Shown: positions 31,441 through 41,879 of the stretch, in pieces
Layout of the letters: each line of letters opens with the position of its first letter
Position numbering within the stretch: position 1 is the stretch's first letter
Origin: Candidatus Sumerlaeaceae bacterium
GTDB taxonomy: Bacteria; Sumerlaeota; Sumerlaeia; Sumerlaeales; Sumerlaeaceae
Reading direction: 5' to 3'
Assembly (NCBI GenBank): GCA_026418615.1
Contig: JAOAAY010000007.1
Span: forward strand, 62,001 to 126,000
Length of the DNA: 64,000 nucleotides
Position numbers and translations under genes: made by a program
The notes under the pieces: model-generated
Told to the model about the DNA's origin: nothing
What the model saw: only the letters and a program-made list of their open reading frames with translations
Databases searched by the model: none

Positions 31441-33291
31441 TCAGTTGAACGGTCGTCGAGCCAGCGCAAAGGCTTTTGTCCAGCCCTCGCTGTAAAGTGG
31501 ATCTGAGGGATCTAGACTGTTGATCTGGACCTCCGGAGGGGACGCGTGCACGAACCGGTGGCCGCCAAGGGAAACCGCCGTATGGATGACTCGGCCGGTC
31601 TCATCAATGAAGAACAACAGATCGCCGGCCTTGAGTGAGGAAATGAAACCCGGGAACGCGACCATTTGGCCGACGAGAATTTGCTGGCGGGCGTCTCGCG
31701 GCAGGACCAGTCCTGCCGTGGCGTAGGCAACATTCGTCAATCCTGAGCAATCCAGGCCAATACCGCTTCGACCGCCGAAGACATAGGGCACAGTCAGACG
31801 GGATAGCGCTGCCGAGGCGACGGCATCGCCCAGGGCGTTAGCGGCTCCCATCCGAACCGCAGTTCGCGGCAGCGTCATGCGCTGCTGGGCAGGACCGGGA
31901 AGTATAGCGACAAACTCGTCGGGATGGCCCCCTGATTCGGCGGCGCGCAGCGAGGAACCGGCCGGAAGGCTTATGCCATTTGCTTTTATGTCGCGCAGGA
32001 CAGTTGCTCGCGGGGTGTTGAGGTATTGTGCATATTGGGACTCATCCATGCGCCAGATGGCCTCGGAGCGGACCCATCCGGTATAACCGTCATGTCCCTG
32101 AACCAAAAGGTAGTAGCGATCGTCGGACTCGTCCAGCAGCACCACCGGATCCCCGAGAAGCAATTGGGTCTGCACGCCGTCTCCTTCTGCCGGTTTGTCC
32201 CAAGTCATGGCCATGGGGATACAGGTGACACCGAATCGCTTGGAACCAACGCGTTCGGATGGCAACAGTTGAACTTCATCCCTTACGGGTTCCAGCCCGA
32301 CGGCGCGGAGCAATTGCGCGGGAACCGCGCGGATGCGCGGCTGGTTGGCGTTTCCGGTTACGATCCACGCCTCCCCGTCACGAGTCACGCGGGTTGACAG
32401 GTAGAAAAAGGTTGTATCCGTGAGGACTCGGGCCTTGTATTGCTCCAGCAGCCATTGTGCCTCCGTTGTGGAAGCGATACGCGCGGAGAAAGGCCACAGT
32501 TGCCGGGCGAGCGCGGCAATCGGGGGCTGGACGCCCTCCGGAACATCCGGGCCGACGGGCGCAGTGAGGACGAGAGATTGCGCGCCCTGCCTAAGCCCCA
32601 AACCGTTGCTGGCAAGAATTTCGATGGCCCTGTAAAGCCCCCGTGCAATGTCGCGCTGACGGCCTGTCTGTGCAGTCCACTGCGCAAATCCCGGGTGGGC
32701 AAGATTGCCTGCGGAAAATTCCAGTACGAGGCGATCCTCAGTGGAACGAACGGCGCTCACCCTGGCAGGCAGGTCGTGGTAAATTTCTGCGTCTAACGCT
32801 GCGGTCAAAGCCTGCTCTAAAGCCCTGCATTGTTCCAACTGTGCCTCGGGCGCAAACAGGCGAACCGAAACGCAGGATCCCGCCTGCTCCGGTGCACTGG
32901 TGTGAGTGAGTCGAACGACAAGACCTGAACGCGAGTCGGATGCATGCCACCGCCGGTGCTCAGAGTCCGCAACGGGGCCCAGAGTCGGGTGCGTGCTGGG
33001 CCGGTCATCCCAGCGAGTAAGACGAACGCTTGCGCCGGCGTCCTGCAGGTGGTGGCGCAAAGTCGCAGCGGCCATGAACAGCAGGTCGTTGACGCGGGCG
33101 AAAGCCGGGTCGGTTTCCGCCTCAGGATCCAAGGTGACAACGAGCCCCACCAATTTGCGTTCGGATGGCGTGAACGGCGCCGTAGTTGTGTAATCGGGCA
33201 ACAAAGGCTGGGCTCCAAGGCCCACGATGCAGAACGAAAAATTCGTAGCCGCCAGCGCTGCAAACGCCCACTTGCGCCTATCCATCAACAT
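31441..33291 (-). CDS. NlpC/P60 peptidoglycan hydrolase with N-terminal amidase_3-like region
   Basis: Signal-like N-terminus; DCSGLTNVAYATAGLVLPRDARQQ...GDLLFFIDETGRVIHTAVSLGGHRFVHAS NlpC/P60 Cys/His; SH3-like region GHDGYTGWVRSEAIW. Confidence 0.82.
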   Translation of the reverse strand: MLMDRRKWAFAALAATNFSFCIVGLGAQPLLPDYTTTAPFTPSERKLVGLVVTLDPEAETDPAFARVNDLLFMAAATLRHHLQDAGASVRLTRWDDRPSTHPTLGPVADSEHRRWHASDSRSGLVVRLTHTSAPEQAGSCVSVRLFAPEAQLEQCRALEQALTAALDAEIYHDLPARVSAVRSTEDRLVLEFSAGNLAHPGFAQWTAQTGRQRDIARGLYRAIEILASNGLGLRQGAQSLVLTAPVGPDVPEGVQPPIAALARQLWPFSARIASTTEAQWLLEQYKARVLTDTTFFYLSTRVTRDGEAWIVTGNANQPRIRAVPAQLLRAVGLEPVRDEVQLLPSERVGSKRFGVTCIPMAMTWDKPAEGDGVQTQLLLGDPVVLLDESDDRYYLLVQGHDGYTGWVRSEAIWRMDESQYAQYLNTPRATVLRDIKANGISLPAGSSLRAAESGGHPDEFVAILPGPAQQRMTLPRTAVRMGAANALGDAVASAALSRLTVPYVFGGRSGIGLDCSGLTNVAYATAGLVLPRDARQQILVGQMVAFPGFISSLKAGDLLFFIDETGRVIHTAVSLGGHRFVHASPPEVQINSLDPSDPLYSEGWTKAFALARRPFN

Positions 33292-33422
33292 TTTGGACTC
33301 CCGGTTCCAATGTGGGGTACACCATGTATGGTCATGTCACCGTAAGGGATGCCGGGACGCAACGACTGTCTGGCACATGTCCGGGCTTGCGGAGGTGTTT
33401 CGCACCGTTGCATCAGACACGC

Positions 33423-34349
33423 ATGAAATTGAGATCAGCCGTATGGGCGGCCGTGTGCATCGCCTTGATAGTGCTACCATTCGATCTTGGAGCGCAGGGC
33501 AAGCAAAAGGCCGGCGCATCGTCGGCCGCTTCGCCTGCCGAAAACCTTTTGATTATCGTGGCAGACATCCAGCGCCACATAAACGACGATGTGTACCGCT
33601 ATCCCTACGCCACTGATGTGACCGGACAAAATGTCTTTCGCGCCGGGATTGTGCGCTTGGCCAATTACGAAACCTTGTTCCCCGGTCGCATGAAAGACCT
33701 TGTTGCTCTCGCCAAGGCCAACGCATTCGAAAAACTGGGTGCCTTCAGCGACGCGGAGCGCAATTACACAGAAGCGCAAAAGTCCAACGATGCAGCCATA
33801 CGAAAGGCGGCAGGGGAGGGCGCTGAACGCGCCCGGCGCTTCGCGCAGGTGCTTCGCCGGGAACTCGACCAGTCAGGCTTGCGCCCTTACGAGCGTGACC
33901 TGCAGGTTCTTATCCGGGACGCCGACGATCTTGCGGAGAAGTACAAGGGAACACCCTATGCGGCGCTCGCCTTGGTGGAGCGCGAACGGGCGGAGATGCG
34001 CCTGGCGGAGTTTTATGCCTCCATGCGGTTCATTCATCCGTACACGACGGAAGATGCGATCCTGCAACTCAAGCGTAACATCGAGCGTAACAAAAACAGT
34101 AAAAACCGTTATTCCCACCACCTGATGTTGGGCGATCTGTATGCCAGTCTGGCCAGACAATATGTTGTGATGCACGACCCCGACGGGACGGACTTTGACA
34201 TGAAGGAATTCGAGGGATTCGCCTCGCAAGCGCGCTCCGAGTATTTCATCGTCCAGCAGGCTGACGGCTATCCGGAAAAACTGGAGGGGCGGGCGAAACT
34301 GGCCGCACTCGAGGCCTTTGTTGAGCGTGTTGCCGAGCGGTCGCGTTGA
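33423..34349 (+). CDS. Secreted hypothetical protein, TPR-like helical content
   Basis: Signal peptide MKLRSAVWAAVCIALIVLPFDLGAQG; alpha-helical repeats. Confidence 0.7.
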   Translation: MKLRSAVWAAVCIALIVLPFDLGAQGKQKAGASSAASPAENLLIIVADIQRHINDDVYRYPYATDVTGQNVFRAGIVRLANYETLFPGRMKDLVALAKANAFEKLGAFSDAERNYTEAQKSNDAAIRKAAGEGAERARRFAQVLRRELDQSGLRPYERDLQVLIRDADDLAEKYKGTPYAALALVERERAEMRLAEFYASMRFIHPYTTEDAILQLKRNIERNKNSKNRYSHHLMLGDLYASLARQYVVMHDPDGTDFDMKEFEGFASQARSEYFIVQQADGYPEKLEGRAKLAALEAFVERVAERSR

Positions 34350-34416
34350 TCAGCCTCCCAAAATTGATTGCATCGAAACTCTTCCGATTCCGAATGTCCC
34401 CGACCGGTTGAAAATC

Positions 34417-35331
34417 ATGTCCGAGAGTCCCGCTGCCATTCGCGAAACCGCTTTGCCGCTCCCCCTTGTCGCGCGCGGCAAGGTGCGCGATGTTTACGAG
34501 ACCCCGAACGGCCTACTCATTGTCGCCACTGACCGCTTGAGCGCCTTCGATGTCGTTTTTGACGATCCAATACCGCTCAAAGGCGAAGTGCTCACGCGTC
34601 TCAGCGTCTGGTGGTTCGAGCAAACCCGCGGATTGGTGGGCAACCACCTGGTCTCGGATCATCCCGAGGTAGATCTGGGCTTGCTCCAGAAATTTCCTGA
34701 ACTACGGGGGCGATGCATCCTTGGGCGACGGGCGGAAGTCCTGCCCGTGGAATGCGTGGTGAGAGGTTATCTGGAGGGTAGTGCGTGGGTGCAGTACCGC
34801 GACTCTGGTCTTGTGTGCGGGGTTCCGCTGCCGCCGGGTCTGCGGCGCCGCCAGCGCCTCGATCATCCGATCTTCACGCCGACAACGAAGGCGGCGGCCG
34901 GACATGACCTGCCCATGACTTTCGCCGAGGTAGTGGAGGTCATTGGGCTCGAGGCCGCCGAATTTGTGCGCAAGACAAGCGTGGACCTCTACCGCTTCGC
35001 GCATGATTTGCTCCTGCCGAAGGGCATCGTGCTGAGCGACACCAAATTCGAGTTTGGCCGCGTGGGCGATGAGATCATTCTTGTGGACGAAATCCTCACG
35101 CCCGATTCGTCGCGGTTCTGGGAAGCCGATACTTATGTGGACGGCGCCGACGCGCGCAGTTTTGACAAACAATATGTGCGCGATTATGTGGAGAGCATCG
35201 GCTGGGACAAGCGCCCGCCGGCACCGCGCCTGCCGCGCGAGGTGATTCAAGGCACCACCCGCAGATACACGGAAATTCTGGAATTGATCGCCGGCATCAA
35301 AATCGTCAACAGGGAGGAGGATGTGTCATGA
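34417..35331 (+). CDS. purC: Phosphoribosylaminoimidazole-succinocarboxamide synthase
   Basis: GKVRDVYETPNGLLIVATDRLSAFDVVF; VRGYLEGSAW; DTKFEFG; DSSRFW. Confidence 0.97.
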   Translation: MSESPAAIRETALPLPLVARGKVRDVYETPNGLLIVATDRLSAFDVVFDDPIPLKGEVLTRLSVWWFEQTRGLVGNHLVSDHPEVDLGLLQKFPELRGRCILGRRAEVLPVECVVRGYLEGSAWVQYRDSGLVCGVPLPPGLRRRQRLDHPIFTPTTKAAAGHDLPMTFAEVVEVIGLEAAEFVRKTSVDLYRFAHDLLLPKGIVLSDTKFEFGRVGDEIILVDEILTPDSSRFWEADTYVDGADARSFDKQYVRDYVESIGWDKRPPAPRLPREVIQGTTRRYTEILELIAGIKIVNREEDVS

Positions 35332-35618
35332 TCCGGGCTCATATCACGGTCTCGCTCAAGGAAGATGTCATGGATCCGCAGGGCAAAGCGGTCCATGAGG
35401 CGCTCGCCAGCCTTGGGCACGGCACTGTCAAACGGGTTCGCGTGGGGCGCTACTTTGATGTGACACTCGACGAGAGCGATGTGGAGGCCGCGCGCGCCAA
35501 GTTGCGCGACATGTGCGAGGCGCTGCTCGCCAACACGGTCATCGAGCGCTACGAGATCCGTCTGGAGTCGCTCGCGCAGGCGCGCACGGCGCCGATCACC
35601 GAGGGAGGCATGGCTTGA
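35328..35618 (+). CDS. purS: Phosphoribosylformylglycinamidine synthase subunit PurS
   Basis: VSLKEDVMDPQGKAVHEALASLGHGTVKRVRVGRYFDV; between purC and purQ. Confidence 0.95.
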   Translation: MIRAHITVSLKEDVMDPQGKAVHEALASLGHGTVKRVRVGRYFDVTLDESDVEAARAKLRDMCEALLANTVIERYEIRLESLAQARTAPITEGGMA

Positions 35619-36325
35619 AGGCTGCTGTCGTTGTTTTTCCCGGGTCCAACTGCGAACAGGACACTATACGCGCCATCCGCAAGGTCTGGGGCGTCGAGCC
35701 TGACGCCGTCTGGCACAAGGACCGGGTGGCGCCTTCCACGGATCTTGTCGTGCTGCCGGGCGGTTTCTCCTACGGCGACTACCTCCGGGCCGGAGGGATT
35801 GCGCGCTTTTCGCCGGTCATGCAAAGTGTGATGGAGTTCGCCCGGTCAGGCGGGCTCGTCCTGGGAATCTGCAACGGTTTTCAGATTCTTTTGGAGGCGC
35901 GGCTGCTGCCCGGTGCCATGGTGCGCAACCGCGGAATGCACTTCGTATGCAAGTGGGTGAACCTGCGGGTGGAACGCGATGACCTGCCATGGACCAACTT
36001 CAGCAAGAAAATCCTGCGCATTCCCATAGCCCATGCCACGGGTAATTATTACATTGACGCGGCCGGGCTCCAGCAACTCCATGCCAACCGCCAGATTGTC
36101 TTCCGTTATTGTGACTCTGGTGGCAAAGTCACGGACGAATGCAACCCAAACGGTTCGGTCGAGGGCATTGCCGGCATTATCAACGAAACCGGCAATGTGC
36201 TTGGCATGATGCCTCACCCGGAGCGGGCGGTGGACGACGAACTCGGGTCGTCGGACGGGGCCGAGTTCTGGCTGGGCTTGAAGCGGGCTTTGGAAAGTCG
36301 GCCGACCGGTACAGCCGGCCGGTAA
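35615..36325 (+). CDS. purQ: Phosphoribosylformylglycinamidine synthase subunit PurQ
   Basis: [50 protein letters not shown] start overlapping the purS stop. Confidence 0.96.
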   Translation: MKAAVVVFPGSNCEQDTIRAIRKVWGVEPDAVWHKDRVAPSTDLVVLPGGFSYGDYLRAGGIARFSPVMQSVMEFARSGGLVLGICNGFQILLEARLLPGAMVRNRGMHFVCKWVNLRVERDDLPWTNFSKKILRIPIAHATGNYYIDAAGLQQLHANRQIVFRYCDSGGKVTDECNPNGSVEGIAGIINETGNVLGMMPHPERAVDDELGSSDGAEFWLGLKRALESRPTGTAGR

Positions 36326-36341
36326 CGAGCCGGCTTGCGCC

Positions 36342-36899
36342 TTATTTCACGCGCTCAAGGTACTTGTCTTCGCTCGGGTTTATGCGGATACGGTCGCCTT
36401 GCTTGATAAACGGCGGAACCATGACCACAACGCCGTTCTCGAGTTTCGCCGGTTTGGGAGAATTGCTCGCAGTCGCGCCTCTTACCTCGGGCTCCGTCTC
36501 GACCACTTCGAGTTCAATTGTCGGCGGCAGTTCCACCGCGATGGGTTGGCTGTCATAGAAACTGATCTGCACGCGGATGCCGGGTGTCATGTACTTGGCG
36601 GCATCGCCCAAGGCCTCTTCATTCAGGGCAACCTGCTCGTAATTCTCCGTATTCATGAAATGATACAAGTTGTCATCCTGGTACAAGAATTCCATGTCGT
36701 GATGATCCAGGATGGCCCGCTCGACCGTTTCTGTGGAACTGTACCGGACCTCGTAGGAGTTGCCGTTCTTCAGGTTGCGCAGTCGAACTTGGACAAACGC
36801 CCGCAAATTCCCCGGCGTCCGGTGCTGAAAATCCATGACCTGATGCGGCTCGCCGTTGTGCAGGATAATGTTGCCCTTGCGGATGTCATTTGCATTCAT
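36342..36899 (-). CDS. efp: Elongation factor P
   Basis: MNANDIRKGNIILHNGEPHQVMDFQHRTPGNLRAFVQVRLRNL; EF-P OB and C-terminal domains. Confidence 0.95.
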   Translation of the reverse strand: MNANDIRKGNIILHNGEPHQVMDFQHRTPGNLRAFVQVRLRNLKNGNSYEVRYSSTETVERAILDHHDMEFLYQDDNLYHFMNTENYEQVALNEEALGDAAKYMTPGIRVQISFYDSQPIAVELPPTIELEVVETEPEVRGATASNSPKPAKLENGVVVMVPPFIKQGDRIRINPSEDKYLERVK

Positions 36900-36930
36900 G
36901 GCTGTTTCGGCCCGTGTTTTGTTATTTTTA

Positions 36931-37006
36931 TGGAGCCCACGACCAGGATTGAACTGGTGACCTCGCCCTTACCAAGGGCGTGCTCTACCGACTGAGCTAC
37001 GTGGGC
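36931..37006 (-). tRNA. tRNA-Thr (anticodon GGT)
   Basis: Reverse strand folds as a cloverleaf GCCCACG-TA-GCTC...GAGC-A-CGCCC-TTGGTAA-GGGCG-AGGTC-ACCAG-TTCAATC-CTGGT-CGTGGGC-T-CCA; CCA is encoded. Confidence 0.97.
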
Positions 37007-37130
37007 CAAATCCCCGCTTTCGGTACAGACCCCCCCTACAAACATTCAAGTTGCACCGGGCCGCTCGGATTGGCGTCTTTCGGTCATATGCGGTCATCAC
37101 CGCGGGCCGTACCATCAAGGATAAACAGTC

Positions 37131-38171
37131 ATGCGACCACGCACCATTTGGGCTGACGAGGGCCGGGTTTACTTGCTGGATCAGACTTGCCTGCCCGGCG
37201 AGGTGAAAGTCATCGAAATCGAAACGCCCGGGCAGATGTGGGAGGCTATCAAACGCTTGCGCGTCCGGGGTGCACCGGCGATCGGAATTGCTGCGGCTTT
37301 CGGGGTCTGGCTGGCTGTTCGCCATCTGCGCGAGGGTGACTCGATCACCCTTCAACAGGTCGTTCAGACCACTTGTAAATATTTGGCCTCGGCCCGTCCC
37401 ACGGCTGTGAATCTGTTTTGGGCGTTAGAGAGGATCCGGCGGCTTGTGGATGCAAACGGTTCGCTGCCTCTTGAGGATCTGAAGACGCTCATCCTGGCTG
37501 AGGCACAAGCCATGATTGAGGAGGACAACGCCGTTTGTCTCGCCATCGGGCGGCATGGTGCGGACCTTTTGCGCGATGGCGATGGGATCCTGACCCATTG
37601 CAACGCCGGCGGCCTTGCCACGGCATCCCATGGGACCGCGCTGGCGGTTATTTTTCATGCTGTTGAGCAGCAGGCGAAGCGAATCAAGGTTTTTGCCGAT
37701 GAAACGCGCCCGCTGCTTCAAGGGGCGCGCCTGACCGCTTGGGAACTCAGGCAGGCGGGAATCCCGGTGACGCTGATCTGCGACAATATGGCTGCCAGTG
37801 TCATGCGCCGCGGCTGGGTGCAGGCAGTGATCGTGGGAACGGACCGGGTCGCCGCCAATGGTGATTTTGCCAACAAGATCGGAACCTACGGGATCGCCGT
37901 GTTGGCGCGGTATCACAACATACCCTTTTATGTTGCGGCGCCGATGTCGTCCATTGACATGGCCGTCCCCAACGGGGCGTCCATTCCCATCGAGGAGCGT
38001 GATGCAGACGAGGTGACAACGATCGGCGGCGTGCGGACCGCGCCCGACGGCGTGGAAGTCTTCAACCCGGCTTTTGATGTGTCACCGGCAGACTTGGTGA
38101 CTGCGTTCATTACCGAAAAGGGGATTGTCTATCCGCCTTATCCACAGGGGCTCCGATCCCTGTTCGACTGA
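37131..38171 (+). CDS. mtnA: S-methyl-5-thioribose-1-phosphate isomerase
   Basis: LRVRGAPAIGIAAAFG, ILTHCNAGGLAT, VFADETRPLLQGARLTAWEL, VGTDRVAANGDFANKIGTY. Confidence 0.96.
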   Translation: MRPRTIWADEGRVYLLDQTCLPGEVKVIEIETPGQMWEAIKRLRVRGAPAIGIAAAFGVWLAVRHLREGDSITLQQVVQTTCKYLASARPTAVNLFWALERIRRLVDANGSLPLEDLKTLILAEAQAMIEEDNAVCLAIGRHGADLLRDGDGILTHCNAGGLATASHGTALAVIFHAVEQQAKRIKVFADETRPLLQGARLTAWELRQAGIPVTLICDNMAASVMRRGWVQAVIVGTDRVAANGDFANKIGTYGIAVLARYHNIPFYVAAPMSSIDMAVPNGASIPIEERDADEVTTIGGVRTAPDGVEVFNPAFDVSPADLVTAFITEKGIVYPPYPQGLRSLFD

Positions 38172-38192
38172 TTCCCGGACTGACAGGGCGGA

Positions 38193-39587
38193 TTACTGCA
38201 GACGCGTCACACGCCGATCGATGACACGCCGAGCCTTGCCAGCATACCGCTCGAGTGTCAGTGGCTCCACCAGTTCGACAGTGACCCGAACGCCGGTCAC
38301 CGAGTGAATCTCGCGGTCGATCCGGTCGCGCAGGGCCTGCATCTGGCTCATTTTGTCGGAGAAATCCTGCGGTCGTATTTCCACCCTCACGGTCACTTCA
38401 TCAAGCGATCCGGGCCGATCCACCTCGATCAGGTACTGTGGTGCAGTGCCCTCGACCCGGAGCAGGGCTTCCTCAATCTGTGATGGAAAGACATTGACGC
38501 CGCGGATGATGAGCATGTCGTCCGTGCGTCCCACGACGCGGCTCATCCGCACTCCCGTCCGGCCACAGGCGCACGGTGAGCGGTCAAGCCTCGAAATGTC
38601 GCGCGTCCGGTACCGAAGGATCGGCATAGCCTCCTTGGTGAGGGTCGTGAACACAAGTTCGCCGTAATCGCCCTCGGCCACGGGTTCAAGCGTGTCCGGG
38701 TCAACGCATTCGACAAGAAAATGGTCTTCCTGAATGTGCATGCCACACCGGTACACGCATTCGCCGCTCACTCCCGGCCCAATAATCTCGCTGAGACCGT
38801 AGTTATCGAAAGCGACGATACCAAACGCCTGTTCAATCTGCGCGCGCATGTCCTCGGTCCAGGGTTCGCCGCCGAAGTGTGCAAACTTGAGGGGCAATTC
38901 ACTCGGTTCGATGCCTTCCGCCGCGGCGACCTCCGCGATGTTCACAGCGTAACTCGGTGTGCAGATCAGCACATCGGCGCCGAGATCATGTAACAGTGTG
39001 ACTTGTCGCGGCGTGTTCCCGGATGCCGCCGGCACGATTGCAGCCCCCACATGCTCCACGCCGGCATGAAGGCCAAAACCGCCAGTAAACAACCCGTAAC
39101 CGAAAGCGATGTGAACAAGATGACCGGGACGCAGGCACCCCGCCGTCAGAAACCGGGCGCACAATCGCGCCCATGTGTCCAAATCCGTGCGTGTGTAGGC
39201 CACGAAGGTCGGTTTACCGGTCGTGCCGGAGGATCCGTGCACGCGCGCAAGATTTTCCCGCGGCACCGCCAGCATGCCAAGGGGATAGTTGTCGCGCAGG
39301 TCATCCTTCGTCGTGAACGGCAGCCGCGCAATGTCATTGAGCGAACGAACATCGTCGGGTCCAACCCCATGACGCCTGAGACAGTCGCGGTAATGGGGCA
39401 CCCGCTCGTAGGCGCGCGCTACGGTCTGCCGCAGGCGCGCAAGTTGCAGCGCCTCCAGTTCGCATCGGCTCAGGCATTCGTCCGGCGACAGAATCCGGTT
39501 TTCGAGGTCAAAGGCCGTCAATTTCCCGTGAGGAGCAACCGGTCGTGCAGCCAGCCGAACTCCTGCCATCGTCTGCCCGTTCCACAT
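38193..39587 (-). CDS. paaK: Phenylacetate-CoA ligase family protein
   Basis: [76 protein letters not shown]; start placed at MWNGQ to follow the ACT gene. Confidence 0.93.
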   Translation of the reverse strand: MWNGQTMAGVRLAARPVAPHGKLTAFDLENRILSPDECLSRCELEALQLARLRQTVARAYERVPHYRDCLRRHGVGPDDVRSLNDIARLPFTTKDDLRDNYPLGMLAVPRENLARVHGSSGTTGKPTFVAYTRTDLDTWARLCARFLTAGCLRPGHLVHIAFGYGLFTGGFGLHAGVEHVGAAIVPAASGNTPRQVTLLHDLGADVLICTPSYAVNIAEVAAAEGIEPSELPLKFAHFGGEPWTEDMRAQIEQAFGIVAFDNYGLSEIIGPGVSGECVYRCGMHIQEDHFLVECVDPDTLEPVAEGDYGELVFTTLTKEAMPILRYRTRDISRLDRSPCACGRTGVRMSRVVGRTDDMLIIRGVNVFPSQIEEALLRVEGTAPQYLIEVDRPGSLDEVTVRVEIRPQDFSDKMSQMQALRDRIDREIHSVTGVRVTVELVEPLTLERYAGKARRVIDRRVTRLQ

Positions 39588-39594
39588 GGATGAT

Positions 39595-40035
39595 TCAGCC
39601 AGCCATATTGTCGAACACCTCGGTGCTCGACACGATCTTGAATCCAGCCTTTTGCAGGATAGCCAACGCGGCGTCGGGATCATCAAATCGAATGACAACC
39701 GCGGCATCGTTGCCACGCCGGTAGTTAAAAGCATACATGTATTCAATATTGATGGACGCTGACTCCAACGCTTCCATCAACTCGGCCATGCCGCCGGGAC
39801 GGTCGGGCACCTCGATGGCCACGACGTCGGTGACATTCACGACATGGCCTGCCCCCTCCAGCACCTCCTTTGCGCGCTTCCAATCGCGAACAATGAGGCG
39901 CAAAATGCCGAACTGCTGCGTATCGGCAAGCGACAGGGTCAGAATGTTAATGCCGGCATTGGCCAGTTCACGGCACGGGTGCCCCAACTGACCGGGGCGA
40001 TTTTCGAGGAAAAGCGACAGTTGAGGTATTTTCAT
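39595..40035 (-). CDS. Tandem ACT-domain protein
   Basis: [45 protein letters not shown]...[15 protein letters not shown]; between two paaK genes. Confidence 0.9.
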   Translation of the reverse strand: MKIPQLSLFLENRPGQLGHPCRELANAGINILTLSLADTQQFGILRLIVRDWKRAKEVLEGAGHVVNVTDVVAIEVPDRPGGMAELMEALESASINIEYMYAFNYRRGNDAAVVIRFDDPDAALAILQKAGFKIVSSTEVFDNMAG

Positions 40036-41396
40036 TTGGTTTCCCCTCTGCGGTCAATGACTCGCTTGGCTTTGCCTTCGCTGCGTTGAATGCTGTGCGG
40101 TTCCACTAGGCGGATATCCACCCGGAGGCCCAGGGTGTTCTCGATGCTGTGCGCGAGGTTACGCTGCAACCGCTCGAGGGCGCCGATCGTATCGCCAAAG
40201 ACCTCGGGGGTCACCTCGACCTGGACCTCCATTTGATCGAGCCCTTTGTCCCGGGTCAGGACAATCTGGTAGTGGGGCAGCGTACCCTCCACCGCGAGCA
40301 GCGCGGCTTCAACTTGTGACGGGAACACATTCACTCCGCGGATGATGAACATGTCATCGCTGCGCCGGCCGATGCGCCGAATGCGTCGAATGCTGCGGCC
40401 GCAAGCGCACGGCTCCGGGATAATGGCCGTGATGTCATGCGTCCGATAACGGATGATGGGCATGGCCTGTTTGCTGAGTGTCGTGAGCACCAACTCGCCC
40501 TCGACGCCGTCGGGACAGGGCAGACCCGTAGAGGGATCAATGATTTCCATGAGAAAATGATCCTCAAAGATGTGCAGCCCCGCCTGACACTCGCATTCGA
40601 TGCCGACGCCCGGCCCAATGATCTCCGACAGACCATAAATATCAAAAGCCTTGAGGTTGGACGACGCCTGAATGTGGTCGCGCATCGCCTCCGTCCACGG
40701 CTCGGCGCCAAACACACCGATCCGCAGCGGAAGCGACTTGATGTCCACGCCCAACTCAGCAGCCCGCTCAATCAGATGCACAAAGTAACTCGGCGTGCAA
40801 CAGATGGCCGTCACGCCAAAGTCTTTCATGATCATAATCTGACGGTCTGTGTTGCCACCGGAGATCGGGATGACCGTCGCGCCAAGCGCCTCGGCACCGT
40901 AGTGTGCGCCCAGTCCGCCCGTAAACAGGCCGTAACCATAGGCGTTCTGCACGATGTCACCGCGGTGTACGCCTGTCGCCGCAAAACTGCGAACCATGAC
41001 GCTGGCCCAAACCTCGACATCCTCCCGAGTGTAAGCCACGACAGTCGGTTTGCCAGTCGTCCCGCTGGATGCGTGAAGCCTGACGACTTCGCTCATGGGA
41101 CTGGCGAACAGGCCAAACGGATAACTGTCTCGAAGATCCGTTTTTTCCGTAAAAGGCAGCCGCTGCACATCGTCGAGGGAGCGCAGGCTATCGGGCGTCA
41201 CACCTGATTGGCGCATCCGCTCGCGATACAGCGGCACTCTGTCAAAAGCGCGCTGCACGATCGCCCGCAGGCGTTGGAGTTGCAGACTTCGCAAGACCGA
41301 TGGCGGCAGAAAATCAGGCGCGCTCGCCGGATGAAAACCGCCGAGGGTCAGGTCTGCGTCGGTCCGCGGCCCGGAAATGACGGTGCCGGATGTCAT
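40032..41396 (-). CDS. paaK: Phenylacetate-CoA ligase family protein (second paralogue)
   Basis: [54 protein letters not shown]. Confidence 0.94.
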   Translation of the reverse strand: MTSGTVISGPRTDADLTLGGFHPASAPDFLPPSVLRSLQLQRLRAIVQRAFDRVPLYRERMRQSGVTPDSLRSLDDVQRLPFTEKTDLRDSYPFGLFASPMSEVVRLHASSGTTGKPTVVAYTREDVEVWASVMVRSFAATGVHRGDIVQNAYGYGLFTGGLGAHYGAEALGATVIPISGGNTDRQIMIMKDFGVTAICCTPSYFVHLIERAAELGVDIKSLPLRIGVFGAEPWTEAMRDHIQASSNLKAFDIYGLSEIIGPGVGIECECQAGLHIFEDHFLMEIIDPSTGLPCPDGVEGELVLTTLSKQAMPIIRYRTHDITAIIPEPCACGRSIRRIRRIGRRSDDMFIIRGVNVFPSQVEAALLAVEGTLPHYQIVLTRDKGLDQMEVQVEVTPEVFGDTIGALERLQRNLAHSIENTLGLRVDIRLVEPHSIQRSEGKAKRVIDRRGETK

Positions 41397-41401
41397 GAGC
41401 C

Positions 41402-41878
41402 TCAGCCCTCCTTTCTCCCCAACGCAAAGGCCTGAAGATTGATATCGTGCAAATTTTCTGGAAGACGGGCCAACAGGGCCTCGATCCAGATGTCCTCGGG
41501 CCAGTCAAGATGCCGACTCAGGACGCCGAGCAGGGCAGTGTTGAGTGTTTTGGTGTGTGGCAACTTCACTCCGTCGAGATTCGACGGCGCAATGACGATC
41601 CCGCCGGGACGCAACATGTACCGATGCAGATCGGTTTGGTCCTCGGCCACGCTTACGAGGATGTCGGCCTCGCCGCGCGGAATGAGGGGACTCAGGACGG
41701 CATCGCCCACACGGACCTCGCTGGTAACCGATCCGTTTCGCTGACTCATGCCGTGAACTTCGCTCTTTTTGACATCGCGCCCCATGCGGAACGCCGCATC
41801 TGCTACGATGTCGGACGCCGTGATGACCCCCTGCCCCCCAAGACCTGCCATCAAAATGTTAATCACTTTGTTGCCCAT
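41402..41878 (-). CDS. iorB: Indolepyruvate oxidoreductase subunit beta
   Basis: [53 protein letters not shown]. Confidence 0.95.
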   Translation of the reverse strand: MGNKVINILMAGLGGQGVITASDIVADAAFRMGRDVKKSEVHGMSQRNGSVTSEVRVGDAVLSPLIPRGEADILVSVAEDQTDLHRYMLRPGGIVIAPSNLDGVKLPHTKTLNTALLGVLSRHLDWPEDIWIEALLARLPENLHDINLQAFALGRKEG

Positions 41879-41879
41879 C

